Below are positions 47,988 to 56,819 of a DNA stretch of 64,000 nt, piece by piece; within the stretch, counting starts at the first letter, position 1; each line of letters opens with the position of its first letter. Both the position numbers and the translations under genes were made by a program. The notes beneath the pieces were generated by a model, which was not told the origin of the DNA, ran no database searches, and saw only the letters and a list, made by a program, of their open reading frames with translations. The stretch is from Alteromonas salexigens (GTDB lineage Bacteria; Pseudomonadota; Gammaproteobacteria; Enterobacterales; Alteromonadaceae). The stretch is from the NCBI RefSeq assembly GCF_025628895.1, contig NZ_JAOTJC010000012.1, positions 1-64,000 on the forward strand, given 5' to 3'.

Positions 47988-48077
47988 ACTGCTGCGTTTC
48001 TTCTCTACCTGATTTCCGCCAAACTCGTGTTACACTGCGCCTCAATCTATTAGTCAGTTTTCCGTTAAGGAGTCGTT

Positions 48078-49100
48078 GTGCGGCGCGTAACCATTTTTCT
48101 TTGTGCTCTTATCTGGACAGGTATGGCCGGGGCTGCCCCCGATGCTGCCATGGACAAGTTCGCCAGTTTATATGAGGCAGAGTGGGGCCAGGTGCAGCCT
48201 TGTCGCACGCCTAAACTGAATCAGTTCAAAGTATGCTCACCGCTGTTACGTAACGAAGGTAACGCGCCTTACATGCTGTATGGCGATAAGCCGACGGACA
48301 AAGTCGCGGTGTTGGTGCATGGGCTTAGCGACTCGCCGTTTTTTATGCGCGAAGTGGCGCGTATCGTCCACGAGCAAGGCTTTACCGTGTTAGTGCCCTT
48401 GTTACCCGGACACGGCCTGCGAGACGCTGATGACGATATGGAAGACTGGGATCTGGCTGAACGCTGGCAGCAGCACGTGGAAGAGGTACTGGACATTGCA
48501 CGTGAGATGGGTGATACCGTGTACGCCGGCGGCTTTTCTACCGGGGGCGCGCTGGTGGTCGAACAGGCATTAACACAACCACAAGGATTTGACGGCCTCC
48601 TGCTGTTTTCAGGTGCCCTGGCACTCAGCGACAATGCAGAAAGCATGTCGCGGATTTGGGGTATAAAATGGGTGGCCCGCATTATTGACGGTAAGTATCG
48701 CACCCATGGCGCAAATCCCTATAAATACCCGAGCGTGCCAGGGTTTGCCGGGCTGGAGCTTATGGATGTGATTGAGAGTATTCGCGAATTGCTCGAAGAA
48801 GGTAAAACGCTGGAGATGCCCGTGTTCGCCGCGCATTCTCAGGCAGACATCACTACGCCGGTACAGGGTATTGAAGCGTTGTTGGAGCGCACCGGTAACG
48901 ATAACACCCTGTTCGTCATAGATAAGTCGTATGAGGTTTGTCATGCCGACCTGATAGTTAATACCTCGCTACTCACTGACATGCGCTTCAACCGCGTGCT
49001 GGTGGACGAACGGGAACCCTGTGCAGTGCCCGAAGCGAACCCGCTGTTCGCTCAGATGGAAATGATGCTGACCAGTTTTCTGACCAGCCATGCGGAATAA
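48078..49100 (+). CDS. Exported alpha/beta hydrolase (carboxylesterase-like)
   Basis: A 340-residue serine hydrolase with a signal peptide (MRRVTIFLCALIWTGMAGA). The core has AVLVHGLSDSPFFMREVARI (oxyanion loop), LVPLLPGHGLRD, nucleophile Ser154 in GGFSTGGAL (G-x-S-x-G), an acidic partner near HSQADITTP and a C-terminal His in YEVCHADLIVNTS. It resembles monoacylglycerol-lipase/carboxylesterase-type enzymes, substrate unknown. GTG start at 48078 with AAGGAG just upstream. Confidence 0.85.
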   Translation: MRRVTIFLCALIWTGMAGAAPDAAMDKFASLYEAEWGQVQPCRTPKLNQFKVCSPLLRNEGNAPYMLYGDKPTDKVAVLVHGLSDSPFFMREVARIVHEQGFTVLVPLLPGHGLRDADDDMEDWDLAERWQQHVEEVLDIAREMGDTVYAGGFSTGGALVVEQALTQPQGFDGLLLFSGALALSDNAESMSRIWGIKWVARIIDGKYRTHGANPYKYPSVPGFAGLELMDVIESIRELLEEGKTLEMPVFAAHSQADITTPVQGIEALLERTGNDNTLFVIDKSYEVCHADLIVNTSLLTDMRFNRVLVDEREPCAVPEANPLFAQMEMMLTSFLTSHAE

Positions 49101-49413
49101 TGGTCTGAGAGTGAGGCCATGCGTCTGAGCGAACCTGTATAGCTGTCACTCACCACAGAGTGAGATGGCGAGGAAACGGCAGGAATAAACAGACAGAGGA
49201 TAAAGATAAGGCAAGGAGTGATCCTTGCCTTATTTGTGTTTACCGCTGACAGGTAGCCTAAAAAATGACGTGCAGTCTCCACCCGGTACCGCCTTCTATC
49301 GCCTTGTAGGCAGCGAAGCGGCGTCTGCGTTATTATTTACGCTATCATCGGGGCGACTGAACATGGTGGCGTCAGCGGTATCAACGCCCCGCTAACGCCT
49401 GGCAACGTTTTCG
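49101..49413. other. Intergenic stretch between convergent hydrolase and dipeptidase genes
   Basis: 313 bp with no gene that I can support. A terminator hairpin lies at 49206-49233 (listed separately). Near the dipeptidase stop, GCTAACG (49391-49397) pairs with CGTTAGC (49412-49418) and is followed on the plus strand by TTTTT, so it could be a second, plus-strand stop signal overlapping the dipeptidase 3' end. Confidence 0.4.
49206..49240 (+). terminator. Rho-independent terminator of the hydrolase gene
   Basis: An 11-bp perfect stem (49206-49216 with 49223-49233, loop AGTGAT) followed by TTGTGTTT. It lies about 105 bp past the hydrolase stop. Confidence 0.75.
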
Positions 49414-50616
49414 TTAGCTTTTTGACTTGCTGGCGTAGTCTTCCACCTCAGACCATACCCGCAGGATATTACCGCTTAAGATTTTCTTAATATCACTCTC
49501 GCTGTAGTCTCTGTCCATCAGGCCCTGCACCAGATTCGGAAAATCAGATACATCCTTCAGGCCTTCTGGCAAAGAGTCACCAACTCCATCGTAATCGGAA
49601 CCAATACCGACGTGGTCAATACCAATCAGGTTAACCACGTGATCGATGTGGTCCAGTACTTCACTGAGTGTAGAGTAAGGGTAGGGGTTTTGCTCGCGAT
49701 AAGTGGCTTCGAAATTCTCCAGTTTAGGGCTGTCCGCGCCTTCTGTTTTAATTATTTGGTTACGTGCCTGCGACATCCCCGCGCGCCATTGTCTGGCTTC
49801 TTTGGTGACAAAGCCTGAACCGAAATTAATCATAATGACGCCACCGTTTTCACCCAGCTTTTTCACCATATCGTCGTTCATATTACGCTCGAACCCGGGG
49901 GTGAATTTACGCAATGAAGAGTGCGATGCGATGACCGGGGCCTTGGTCAGCTCGATCACCTGGTAAAACGCATCATCAGACACGTGGGAGATATCGATTA
50001 ACATGCCGATATTATTCATTTCAGCGACCAGCTTTTTACCGAAGGGGCTCAGGCCATTCCACTGGCGACGTAAATCATAGGAAGAGTCGCTGATGTGGTT
50101 GGACTGCGAGTGAGCCAGCGTGATGTAGCGGATCCCCCGCTCGTAGAAGTGATGCAGGTTAGCCATATCCCCCTGAATCGGAGAACCGTTTTCCATGCCC
50201 ATAGGCAGGGAGATTAATCCCTGTTTAAAGTGTTCGCGAACGTCGCTGACGGTGCGGGCGATAGCGAATTTGTCCGGGGCCCGGGCAACGATAGCTTCTA
50301 CTGAATCAATCAGCATGTGCGCCAGCTGCGTTGACTGAGGTGAGTTATCCATGCTGGCCGGCACGTACACTGACATGAAAGGTGCGTTCAGCCCGCCTTC
50401 AATGGCACGGGGGTAATCGAAGTCACCGTCTTCAGTGGCCTCAGTGACATCCACCCATTTTTCGTTGACCCGGTAGGGCACGTCGATATGGCCATCCACA
50501 ATAATCGTTTGCTTGGCTAACGCTTTCGCTTGTTCGGAGGCTTCGATGGTCGCGCTTTGTGCGTTACAGGCCGCAAGTGTCAGTGTTACAGCAAGGGCGG
50601 TCAATGAATATTTCAT
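49414..50616 (-). CDS. M19 family membrane dipeptidase, lipoprotein
   Basis: A 400-residue zinc dipeptidase of the renal dipeptidase (M19) family that should cleave dipeptides and, in several members, L-D dipeptides. Lipidated at Cys17 (TLAAC). The zinc site is in the N-terminal DGHIDVPYR, with further ligands in ITLAHSQSNHISDSS and VIASHSSLRKF, and the motif IGSDYDGVGD lies near the C-terminus. I start at 50616 (MKYSLTALAV), where the signal begins, not at 50892, which would add about 92 unrelated residues. Confidence 0.9.
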   Translation of the reverse strand: MKYSLTALAVTLTLAACNAQSATIEASEQAKALAKQTIIVDGHIDVPYRVNEKWVDVTEATEDGDFDYPRAIEGGLNAPFMSVYVPASMDNSPQSTQLAHMLIDSVEAIVARAPDKFAIARTVSDVREHFKQGLISLPMGMENGSPIQGDMANLHHFYERGIRYITLAHSQSNHISDSSYDLRRQWNGLSPFGKKLVAEMNNIGMLIDISHVSDDAFYQVIELTKAPVIASHSSLRKFTPGFERNMNDDMVKKLGENGGVIMINFGSGFVTKEARQWRAGMSQARNQIIKTEGADSPKLENFEATYREQNPYPYSTLSEVLDHIDHVVNLIGIDHVGIGSDYDGVGDSLPEGLKDVSDFPNLVQGLMDRDYSESDIKKILSGNILRVWSEVEDYASKSKS

Positions 50617-51025
50617 GGTGTCACAGGTTCCCGGTGATTGAATAAAAATCAGAACCGCTACTCTACCAGTTCGGCAACGGTTAACAACTCTCTGTTTTTG
50701 GTATCTGCGCCACGGCATGAATGCTGCTGCAGGAAATATTTTGCATAAAGGGGTGTTAGCACCTTGTAATAAAAACTTAAAACTTGGTAAGGTGTCTGGC
50801 ACGTGACTTGTCACTGTAATTGCGGGATACTGCCCGCCGCACCCTGCCAGAGAAACTATCAGGGTGCAGGTATTAATCTCCGTGGTACCCATTTCCTTTT
50901 ACACCCTGGTGATTCGAATTGGCGCTGCATCACGTGCACGCTGACGATGTTTTTTAGAGGGACTGCTTTCTTGAAGGACATCACCGGGACGGGTTCCCAC
51001 CAACAACAAACAACGAGTAAGAGTT
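50617..51025 (+). promoter_or_regulatory. Upstream region of sapC gene with a sigma-54-like site
   Basis: A 409-bp gap without a gene. TGGCACGTGACTTGT at 50797-50811 matches the -24/-12 consensus (TGGCACG-N4-TTGC) except for the last base; spacing of GG and GT is exact. A hairpin GCACCCTG (50839-50846) with CAGGGTGC (50860-50867) lies about 30 bp downstream, in the leader. If used, the transcript would carry a leader of about 200 nt. Confidence 0.4.
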
Positions 51026-51793
51026 ATGGCGATCAACTACATACCGCTAGATAAAGAAAAACATAAAGACACTAAAGTGGCGGTGAACAACACGTTCAAG
51101 TATGCCAAGAAAACCCACCTGGCCGCGGCAACTATTAAAGAGTTCGCGCAGCTGGCCAGCACTATGCCTATCGTATTTATCAAAGATCCAAACAATGACC
51201 GCTATCATGTAGTGGCAATGCTGGGCATGGAACAAAGCCAGAACCTGTTTTTAAACGGGGAGCGCTGGGAAGGCCCGCATGTGCCAATGAACATTCTGCG
51301 CTATCCGTTCGACGTACGCCCAGACGGTGAAAAGCTGGGGGTATACATCGATGAAAACTCAGAAATGTTGAGTGACGACGGTCAGCCACTGTTTACTGAA
51401 GCCGGTGAACCCAGTGACTTTCTGAAAAACCGTCAGCAATTTCTGGCTGATCTTGCGAACAGCGAAATGATGACGCAGCGCTTTGTAAAGCAGGTAATCG
51501 AACTGGAACTGCTTGAAGAAGTGCAAATTCGTCTGACGTACGAAAATGGCCAACAACGCAACGTAACAGGCATGTTGAGCATCAACGAGAAGAAACTGCT
51601 TGAGCTGCCAGAAGAAAAAGTTCTGGAATTGCACAAGTCTGGTTTCCTGGGGGCCATGTATGCCGTGATGCTTTCTCTTGGCCAGCTGAACCGTCTGGTA
51701 GAGCTGTCGAACGGCACTGAAAACCCAATCCGCAACATGCAGTTAAGCGTGGTTAAAGCGGAAGACAAAGCGCAGGAAGAAGCTGCACAATAA
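51026..51793 (+). CDS. SapC family protein
   Basis: A 255-residue soluble protein matching the SapC family (named after a Campylobacter S-layer locus gene; role uncertain). Matches: HVVAMLGMEQSQNLFLNGERWEGPHVPMNILRYPF, LFTEAGEPSDFLKNRQQFLADL and MLSINEKKLLELPEEKVLELHKSGFLGAMYAVMLSLGQL. No signal peptide, so it is probably cytoplasmic. Family members in marine bacteria often neighbour TonB receptors and PKHD-type or tryptophan halogenase genes; here it stands alone. Start at 51026, GAGTAAGAGTT upstream. Confidence 0.88.
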   Translation: MAINYIPLDKEKHKDTKVAVNNTFKYAKKTHLAAATIKEFAQLASTMPIVFIKDPNNDRYHVVAMLGMEQSQNLFLNGERWEGPHVPMNILRYPFDVRPDGEKLGVYIDENSEMLSDDGQPLFTEAGEPSDFLKNRQQFLADLANSEMMTQRFVKQVIELELLEEVQIRLTYENGQQRNVTGMLSINEKKLLELPEEKVLELHKSGFLGAMYAVMLSLGQLNRLVELSNGTENPIRNMQLSVVKAEDKAQEEAAQ

Positions 51794-51802
51794 GTCTGTA
51801 CA

Positions 51803-51831
51803 GATGCCAGCCTCCCGGCTGGCATCTTTTC
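51803..51831 (+). terminator. Rho-independent terminator of the sapC gene
   Basis: A 10-bp stem (51803-51812 with 51817-51826, loop TCCC) followed by TTTT, 10 bp after the stop. Confidence 0.88.
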
Positions 51832-52034
51832 TGTTTCCTCCCTGCACGCAATATACCTCATCTCCTCATATCCGTTTCGACCTCAGCACGCCGTTAAGTA
51901 AGCGTCAGTTTTCGTTCACTTTTCATTAAGTTAACTCCCGCTACCTTATCTTCACAGTGACCCGTTCAGGGGTTTGACCACTGAACAATTAACCATGGAC
52001 CACCCAAGAGGTGGTGTAGATAAGGAAATACACC

Positions 52035-52874
52035 ATGATACGCCCTGCGTTTTCTGTTGCCGTTCTGGCAACGCTGCTCGCCCCCACTGCTGTTGCTACC
52101 CAGAATGAAGTATCTGCTGGCTTTACTGACCTCAGGGATGCCGACGATCATTTTCTGGGTATTGGTTATACCCGGTATCTGAGTGCGATAAACAACCGCG
52201 AAGGTGTGCACCTGATTAACCCTTATTTACAACGTATATCCAGTGTACGGGTAAATTACTTTGCGCTGGATGACATTGATTACACCCAGGCCGGCGGCAC
52301 CTGGTATGTGAACAACGACTGGATGCTCAGCGCTGATATCAGTTACCTGGATACCGACAACCGGCTTCATGACGAGGATGATAAAGTTGCCGACCTCAAA
52401 GCCGGCTTCAACCTTAATCGTCATGTTCAGGTAGGAACCGGGCTGCGATATCACCGTGCCCGGGATACGTATTATACCGGGGGCGAACGGGGACCTCAGA
52501 CCCCTTTTAATTTTGACGATTTTGCGGCGGTAACCACAGAGAAATGGTCACCGAGCGCCTTTGCCCGCTATACCATGATACACAACGGCACTGGGTGGGA
52601 CTTTTCAGGGCAGGTGATGTTTGACGACATCGACACGCTTGAAGCATCGGGGCGTTATTTCTTTTCACCGGGCCTGAGTGCGGCCATCAATTATACTTTT
52701 CGGGACCCATCTTCGGAACTTGAACAGTACGGCTACGAAAACCAACAGGTTGTCGGCGCGGAAGTCGATTACTGGGTAAACCCCAACTGGTCGGTACGTG
52801 CTGGCTTTGATGTGGGCGTGCAGGGCAATAGCGGACTGGACTCATTGACCTTGCTGTCTACCTATCGCTTTTAG
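52035..52874 (+). CDS. Putative outer-membrane porin
   Basis: A 279-residue protein with a signal peptide (MIRPAFSVAVLATLLAPTAVA) and alternating hydrophobic/polar strands typical of a beta-barrel. It ends in STYRF, with the C-terminal Phe needed for outer-membrane insertion. Aromatic girdle residues are common (WYVNNDWMLSADISYLD, YWVNPNWSVRAGFDV). It is smaller than classic trimeric porins and is probably a 12-strand or so barrel. Transported substrate unknown. AAGGAAAT precedes the ATG. Monocistronic. Confidence 0.8.
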   Translation: MIRPAFSVAVLATLLAPTAVATQNEVSAGFTDLRDADDHFLGIGYTRYLSAINNREGVHLINPYLQRISSVRVNYFALDDIDYTQAGGTWYVNNDWMLSADISYLDTDNRLHDEDDKVADLKAGFNLNRHVQVGTGLRYHRARDTYYTGGERGPQTPFNFDDFAAVTTEKWSPSAFARYTMIHNGTGWDFSGQVMFDDIDTLEASGRYFFSPGLSAAINYTFRDPSSELEQYGYENQQVVGAEVDYWVNPNWSVRAGFDVGVQGNSGLDSLTLLSTYRF

Positions 52875-52904
52875 GCCCACCGCTACACACAGTGTTGCAC
52901 ACTA

Positions 52905-52932
52905 CCCGTCCCGGTGTTACGTCCGGGACGGG
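52905..52932 (+). terminator. Strong hairpin after the porin gene
   Basis: A 10-bp perfect stem (52905-52914 with 52923-52932), 30 bp after the porin stop. A T-run is absent; a second GGGGGAG/CTCCC structure follows. Probably ends the porin transcript. Confidence 0.45.
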
Positions 52933-53125
52933 GGAGTCTCCCTCCCGGCAGCTATCCATTCATTGCCAGTTACCGGTGGTCCCGATCCATCACGATTTTT
53001 TCGTCCTTGGTGAGCATTCACTTATGCACAACCCACCTTGCTACGGTATTTTTTAAATTTAATTTTGCGGACCTTCGCAGAATATCCCTATTTTCTGTCA
53101 GTGAATCAGCCACTTCGAAATTTAA

Positions 53126-53141
53126 CTGTATATAAACACAG
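53126..53141. promoter_or_regulatory. LexA-like box
   Basis: CTGT-ATATAAAC-ACAG fits the LexA pattern CTGT-N8-ACAG with an AT-rich centre (16 of 20 bases of the extended E. coli consensus match by eye). It lies about 180-195 bp upstream of mraZ and about 45 bp before the TTGACA of the mra promoter. It also contains TATAAA (53131-53136). Whether LexA binds is untested. Confidence 0.45.
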
Positions 53142-53183
53142 TGCAAAGCCAGTGCCCACGCGGGTTTGCGCCCTGATTTTTGC

Positions 53184-53213
53184 TTGACAGTGGGGATCAT
53201 TGGTACCTAAACT
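53184..53213 (+). promoter_or_regulatory. mra (dcw) promoter
   Basis: TTGACA at 53184-53189 with TAAACT at 53208-53213 (18-bp spacing). Transcription would start near 53220, just before the MraZ boxes and about 100 nt before the mraZ start, as for the E. coli mra promoter. Confidence 0.6.
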
Positions 53214-53221
53214 GTCATCCA

Positions 53222-53251
53222 GTGGGTAAAAGTGGCAAATTGTGGATCGAG
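53222..53251 (+). promoter_or_regulatory. MraZ operator boxes
   Basis: Three GTGG repeats at 53222, 53232 and 53242 (GTGGGTAAAA, GTGGCAAATT, GTGGATCGAG) are spaced exactly 10 bp apart. This is the known MraZ-binding pattern (TGGGN repeats, 5-nt spacers) that lets MraZ repress its own operon. Confidence 0.75.
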
Positions 53252-53321
53252 TTATCAACGTTTTGCAGATCAGTGCTCAAAAAACAAGAAAATCAAAAAC
53301 AAATAAAAAAAGGCTAGGGGA

Positions 53322-53780
53322 ATGTTCCGCGGCGCTAATGCAATCAATCTTGACACCAAGGGAAGGTTGGCCATACCTACAAAGTATCGCCAGTCCCTTC
53401 AGGATGATTGTAACGGACAACTGGTCTGCACGGTCGATACACAACAAAGTTGCTTGCTGCTTTACCCACTTCCCGAATGGGAAGAGATAGAACTCAAGCT
53501 CAGTAAGTTTTCCAGTATGGTGCCTGCTGAGCGCCGCATGCAACGTCTGTTGCTGGGGTATGCTACTGAAGGTGAAATGGACAAAAGCGGTCGGATCCTT
53601 ATCCCTACGCCGTTGCGTCAACACGCCAAACTCTCTAAAGAAGTCATGTTAGTCGGCCAGTTAAATAAGTTCGAAATTTGGGATGCTGAAGTATGGGCAG
53701 CGCAAATTGAGGCAGATATGGAAACCGAACGAGACGGAGACTTTGAATTAACTGAACGCCTGCAGGACTTCTCATTATGA
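53322..53780 (+). CDS. mraZ: Transcriptional regulator MraZ
   Basis: A 152-residue DNA-binding protein of the AbrB-like SpoVT fold, first gene of the division/cell-wall cluster. Two MraZ repeats are visible: [22 protein letters not shown] (about 2-23) and [27 protein letters not shown] (about 78-104), each with the D-x-x-GR motif. Identical length to E. coli MraZ. AGGGGA precedes the ATG. Autorepression through the boxes upstream is expected. It overlaps rsmH by 4 bp. Confidence 0.96.
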   Translation: MFRGANAINLDTKGRLAIPTKYRQSLQDDCNGQLVCTVDTQQSCLLLYPLPEWEEIELKLSKFSSMVPAERRMQRLLLGYATEGEMDKSGRILIPTPLRQHAKLSKEVMLVGQLNKFEIWDAEVWAAQIEADMETERDGDFELTERLQDFSL

Positions 53781-54715
53781 CATCGACCGCCAATCAGCAC
53801 GTCTCAGTGTTACTCGAGGAAAGTGTCAATGGTCTTGCTATCAAACCCGATGGCATCTATGTGGATGCCACCTTCGGACGTGGCGGCCATTCTGCAGCCA
53901 TTCTAGAACAGCTTGGGCCACAGGGTCGGCTGATAGCCTTCGACCGGGATCCTCAGGCTATTCAATCAGCCCAGCGTTTTGCCGACGACTCACGCTTTGA
54001 AATTATCCACCGTCCGTTTGGCGAGATGGCCGAGGCACTGGCAGACATGGCACTGACCGGTCAAGTAGATGGCGTGCTTATGGACTTAGGCGTGTCCTCC
54101 CCCCAACTGGATGATGCTGAGCGTGGCTTCAGCTTCATGAAAGACGGACCCCTGGACATGCGCATGGATACCACCCGTGGAATGAGCGCGGCGGATTGGC
54201 TGGCCACCGCTGACGAGCAAGATATTACGCAAGTCATTAAAGAATTTGGTGAAGAGAAGTTCGGTAAACGTATCGCTCATGCCATTGTACAGCAGCGCCA
54301 GCAAAAGCCATTAACACGAACCCGCGAGCTGGCTGAACTCATCGATCAGGCGGTGCCGGTAAAAGATAAATACAAGCACCCGGCAACCCGTGCATTTCAG
54401 GGCATCCGTATTTACATTAATGCCGAACTGGAGCAGTTACGGGTAGGGCTGAAAGCAGCGGTAGATGTACTTGCTCAGGACGGGCGTCTGGCGGTAATTT
54501 CGTTTCACTCGCTGGAAGACCGCTTAGTCAAACGCTTTATGAAAGACCAAAGTCGTGGCAAAAAAGTCCCCCATAACCTGCCCATTACCCAGGCTGAGAT
54601 TGATGCCGATAAGGTACTGAGAACGTTAGGTAAAGCCATTAAGCCGTCAGGGGAGGAAATATCGCAGAACGTGCGTGCGCGCAGTTCCGTGTTAAGGGTG
54701 GCCGAAAAGCTATGA
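53777..54715 (+). CDS. rsmH: 16S rRNA m4C1402 methyltransferase RsmH
   Basis: A 312-residue SAM methyltransferase for N4 of C1402, partner of RsmI (gene at 6200) on the same nucleotide. Motifs: [27 protein letters not shown] (SAM loop), [28 protein letters not shown] and [14 protein letters not shown]. Length equals E. coli RsmH (313). Overlaps mraZ and ftsL by 4 bp each. Confidence 0.96.
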   Translation: MTSTANQHVSVLLEESVNGLAIKPDGIYVDATFGRGGHSAAILEQLGPQGRLIAFDRDPQAIQSAQRFADDSRFEIIHRPFGEMAEALADMALTGQVDGVLMDLGVSSPQLDDAERGFSFMKDGPLDMRMDTTRGMSAADWLATADEQDITQVIKEFGEEKFGKRIAHAIVQQRQQKPLTRTRELAELIDQAVPVKDKYKHPATRAFQGIRIYINAELEQLRVGLKAAVDVLAQDGRLAVISFHSLEDRLVKRFMKDQSRGKKVPHNLPITQAEIDADKVLRTLGKAIKPSGEEISQNVRARSSVLRVAEKL

Positions 54716-55047
54716 CAGTTCAGCGCCAGCCCAAGTCAGGCACCAACTTTAATCTACTGCTCATTCTGGTCTCAGATTTGACCCGCAATAAAATGCGGGT
54801 TTTGTTGTATTTGATGGTCATGGTTAGTGCGATGGCTGTGATCCTGAGCACCCATCACAATCGGCAGCAGGTGATTGCGCTGGAAGACCTGATGGAAGAG
54901 AAAGATCAGCTGGATGTGGAGTGGCGCAACCTGGTGTTAGAGCAACGTGCGCTGACGGAGCACAACCGCATTGAAGCGCTGGTGGAAAAACAACTGAATA
55001 TGCAACGCCCAACCGCGGAGCAGGAAGTGGTGGTGAAGTTAAAATGA
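54712..55047 (+). CDS. ftsL: Cell division protein FtsL
   Basis: A 111-residue bitopic divisome protein of the FtsQLB complex. A short cytoplasmic start is followed by one membrane helix (about 36-54, [18 protein letters not shown]) and a periplasmic coiled coil (about 58-105, heptad Leu/Val with charged residues). Length and position between rsmH and ftsI identify it. It overlaps both neighbours by 4 bp. Confidence 0.93.
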   Translation: MTVQRQPKSGTNFNLLLILVSDLTRNKMRVLLYLMVMVSAMAVILSTHHNRQQVIALEDLMEEKDQLDVEWRNLVLEQRALTEHNRIEALVEKQLNMQRPTAEQEVVVKLK

Positions 55048-56819
55048 GCACCACTACCGCAAACCGAAACAAAGCGCGGCGTGGCGCCAAGCAAAATGTA
55101 ACGCCCAGTCTGGTGCACTGGCGTTTTGTCGTGGTGTTGTTCGTGGTGATTCTGGTTTTTGTGGTTCTGGCTGCGCGTGCTGCATATATCCAGGTTATCG
55201 AGCCGGATGCGCTGATTGAACAGGGTGACAGCCGTACTTTGCGAACGCGCAACATGCCGGCCTACCGCGGACTTATTACTGACCGGCATGGTGCGGAACT
55301 GGCTGTGAGTGTACCGGTACGGGCGATCTACGCCGATCCCAAGGTTATTCATGACCGGGACGGTTTCGCGCAAACCCGGCGCTGGCGCGCGCTGGCCGAC
55401 GTACTCGGTCAGGATGTAGATGAATTACGGGAACGGGTGAGTAATCCCAAACGCCGCTTTGTATACCTGCAACGACAGGTGTCACCAGCGATGGCGGAGT
55501 ATGTAGACAAGCTGGATATACCGGGCATTTACCTGCGCCGTGAAAGCCGCCGTTATTATCCTACCGGCGAAGTTGCGGCTCAGATTATCGGCATCACCGA
55601 TGTGGACGATAACGGTATCGATGGCCTCGAGCGGTTATATAACGACTGGCTTACCGGCACGCCGGGGTCGCGCAAAATCCGTCGCGATGCTAAAGGGCGG
55701 CAGGTAGAAATTCTGGAAACCCAGTCAGGTGAAGCGGCAGGCAACCTGCAACTCACCATCGATCAACGCATTCAGGCACTGGCTTACCGCGAAATCAAAG
55801 AAGCCATGCTCTATTACCAGGCCAGCTCCGCTTCTGCGATTGTGCTGGACGTGCACTCTGGCGAAGTGCTGGCCATGGTCAACGCGCCCTCGTTTAATCC
55901 TAATGACCGCAGTGATGTATCGGCGCACCGTATGCGCAACCGGGTTATCACCGATTCTTTTGAGCCCGGCTCGGCACTGAAACCTCTGGCAGTACTCACC
56001 GCGCTGGAGTTTGGCAATGTCTCAGTGGGCGATACGGTAGACACCCATCCGGGCTGGATGCGGTTAGGCGGTAGTCTGGTGAAAGATGTGCGCAATTACG
56101 GCGAGTTGTCGCTGGAAGAAATTATTCAGCACTCCAGTAATATGGGCACGTCCAGACTTGCCCTGTCGGTGCCCAAGCAGTTTCTGCTTGATACTTATTA
56201 TAATGTGGGCCTGATGTCTGATACCGGCTCTAACATGCCGGGAGAAAGCAGCGGCATTTTCCACGAACGTAGCCGGTGGTCAGATTTCGAATTGGCAACA
56301 TTGTCGTTTGGCTACGGTATCTCAGTGACCACGGCGCAGCTGGCCCGTATGTATGCCACATTAGCTAACGGCGGGATTAAACGCCCACTGACCATCATTA
56401 AAAATCCCCAGACTGAAGGCTGGCAGCCTACCGAAGAACGGGTGATCAGCGAAAAGAATGCTGCGGCGGTGTTGGCCATGATGGAAAGCGTAACGCAGAA
56501 AGGCGGTACCGCCACCAAAGCTGCCGTCCCCGGCTATCGGGTGGCCGGTAAAACCGGTACCAGCCGTAAAGCGGTCGCCGGTGGCTATGGGGAAGAGTAT
56601 GTCAATATCTTTGCCGGCGTGGCGCCAGTCTCCGATCCGCAACTGGTCACCGTGGTACTGATTAATGAACCCGGTGGCGACTTGTATCACGCCGGTGATA
56701 CCGCCGCACCGGTATTTTCCGCCATAATGCAGGGGGCATTGCAAATGCTGAATATTGCCCCGGACGACAAGCAGGTTACGTCGACTCTGTGGATGAAAGG
56801 AGCAGCAAGTGGTAGTTAA
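55044..56819 (+). CDS. ftsI: Peptidoglycan D,D-transpeptidase FtsI (PBP3)
   Basis: A 591-residue septal transpeptidase. One N-terminal membrane helix (about 33-53), then the class B PBP pedestal (about 70-240) and the transpeptidase domain (about 250-575) with SxxK (EPGSALKPLAVL, Ser near 313), SxN (QHSSNMGTSR) and KTG (RVAGKTGTSRK, near 505). Works with FtsW at the septum. Stop overlaps the murE start by 11 bp. Confidence 0.95.
   Translation: MSTTTANRNKARRGAKQNVTPSLVHWRFVVVLFVVILVFVVLAARAAYIQVIEPDALIEQGDSRTLRTRNMPAYRGLITDRHGAELAVSVPVRAIYADPKVIHDRDGFAQTRRWRALADVLGQDVDELRERVSNPKRRFVYLQRQVSPAMAEYVDKLDIPGIYLRRESRRYYPTGEVAAQIIGITDVDDNGIDGLERLYNDWLTGTPGSRKIRRDAKGRQVEILETQSGEAAGNLQLTIDQRIQALAYREIKEAMLYYQASSASAIVLDVHSGEVLAMVNAPSFNPNDRSDVSAHRMRNRVITDSFEPGSALKPLAVLTALEFGNVSVGDTVDTHPGWMRLGGSLVKDVRNYGELSLEEIIQHSSNMGTSRLALSVPKQFLLDTYYNVGLMSDTGSNMPGESSGIFHERSRWSDFELATLSFGYGISVTTAQLARMYATLANGGIKRPLTIIKNPQTEGWQPTEERVISEKNAAAVLAMMESVTQKGGTATKAAVPGYRVAGKTGTSRKAVAGGYGEEYVNIFAGVAPVSDPQLVTVVLINEPGGDLYHAGDTAAPVFSAIMQGALQMLNIAPDDKQVTSTLWMKGAASGS

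Noticed and set aside
49391-49423. Plus-strand hairpin with T-run overlapping the dipeptidase stop
   Set aside because: It faces the wrong way for the dipeptidase gene and a better terminator for the hydrolase lies upstream at 49206; noted only as a possible second stop.
50617-50892. N-terminal extension of the M19 dipeptidase to 50892
   Set aside because: The extra 92 residues are unlike the family and precede a clear lipoprotein signal that begins at 50616.
53018-53200. A 60-codon minus-strand frame in the mraZ upstream region
   Set aside because: It covers the LexA-like box and the mra promoter, has no ribosome site and no family resemblance.
52875-53321. Search for RNase P RNA (rnpB) upstream of mraZ, where it lies in some gammaproteobacteria
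   Set aside because: None of the conserved rnpB core segments (such as GAGGAAAGTCCGGGC) is present on either strand.
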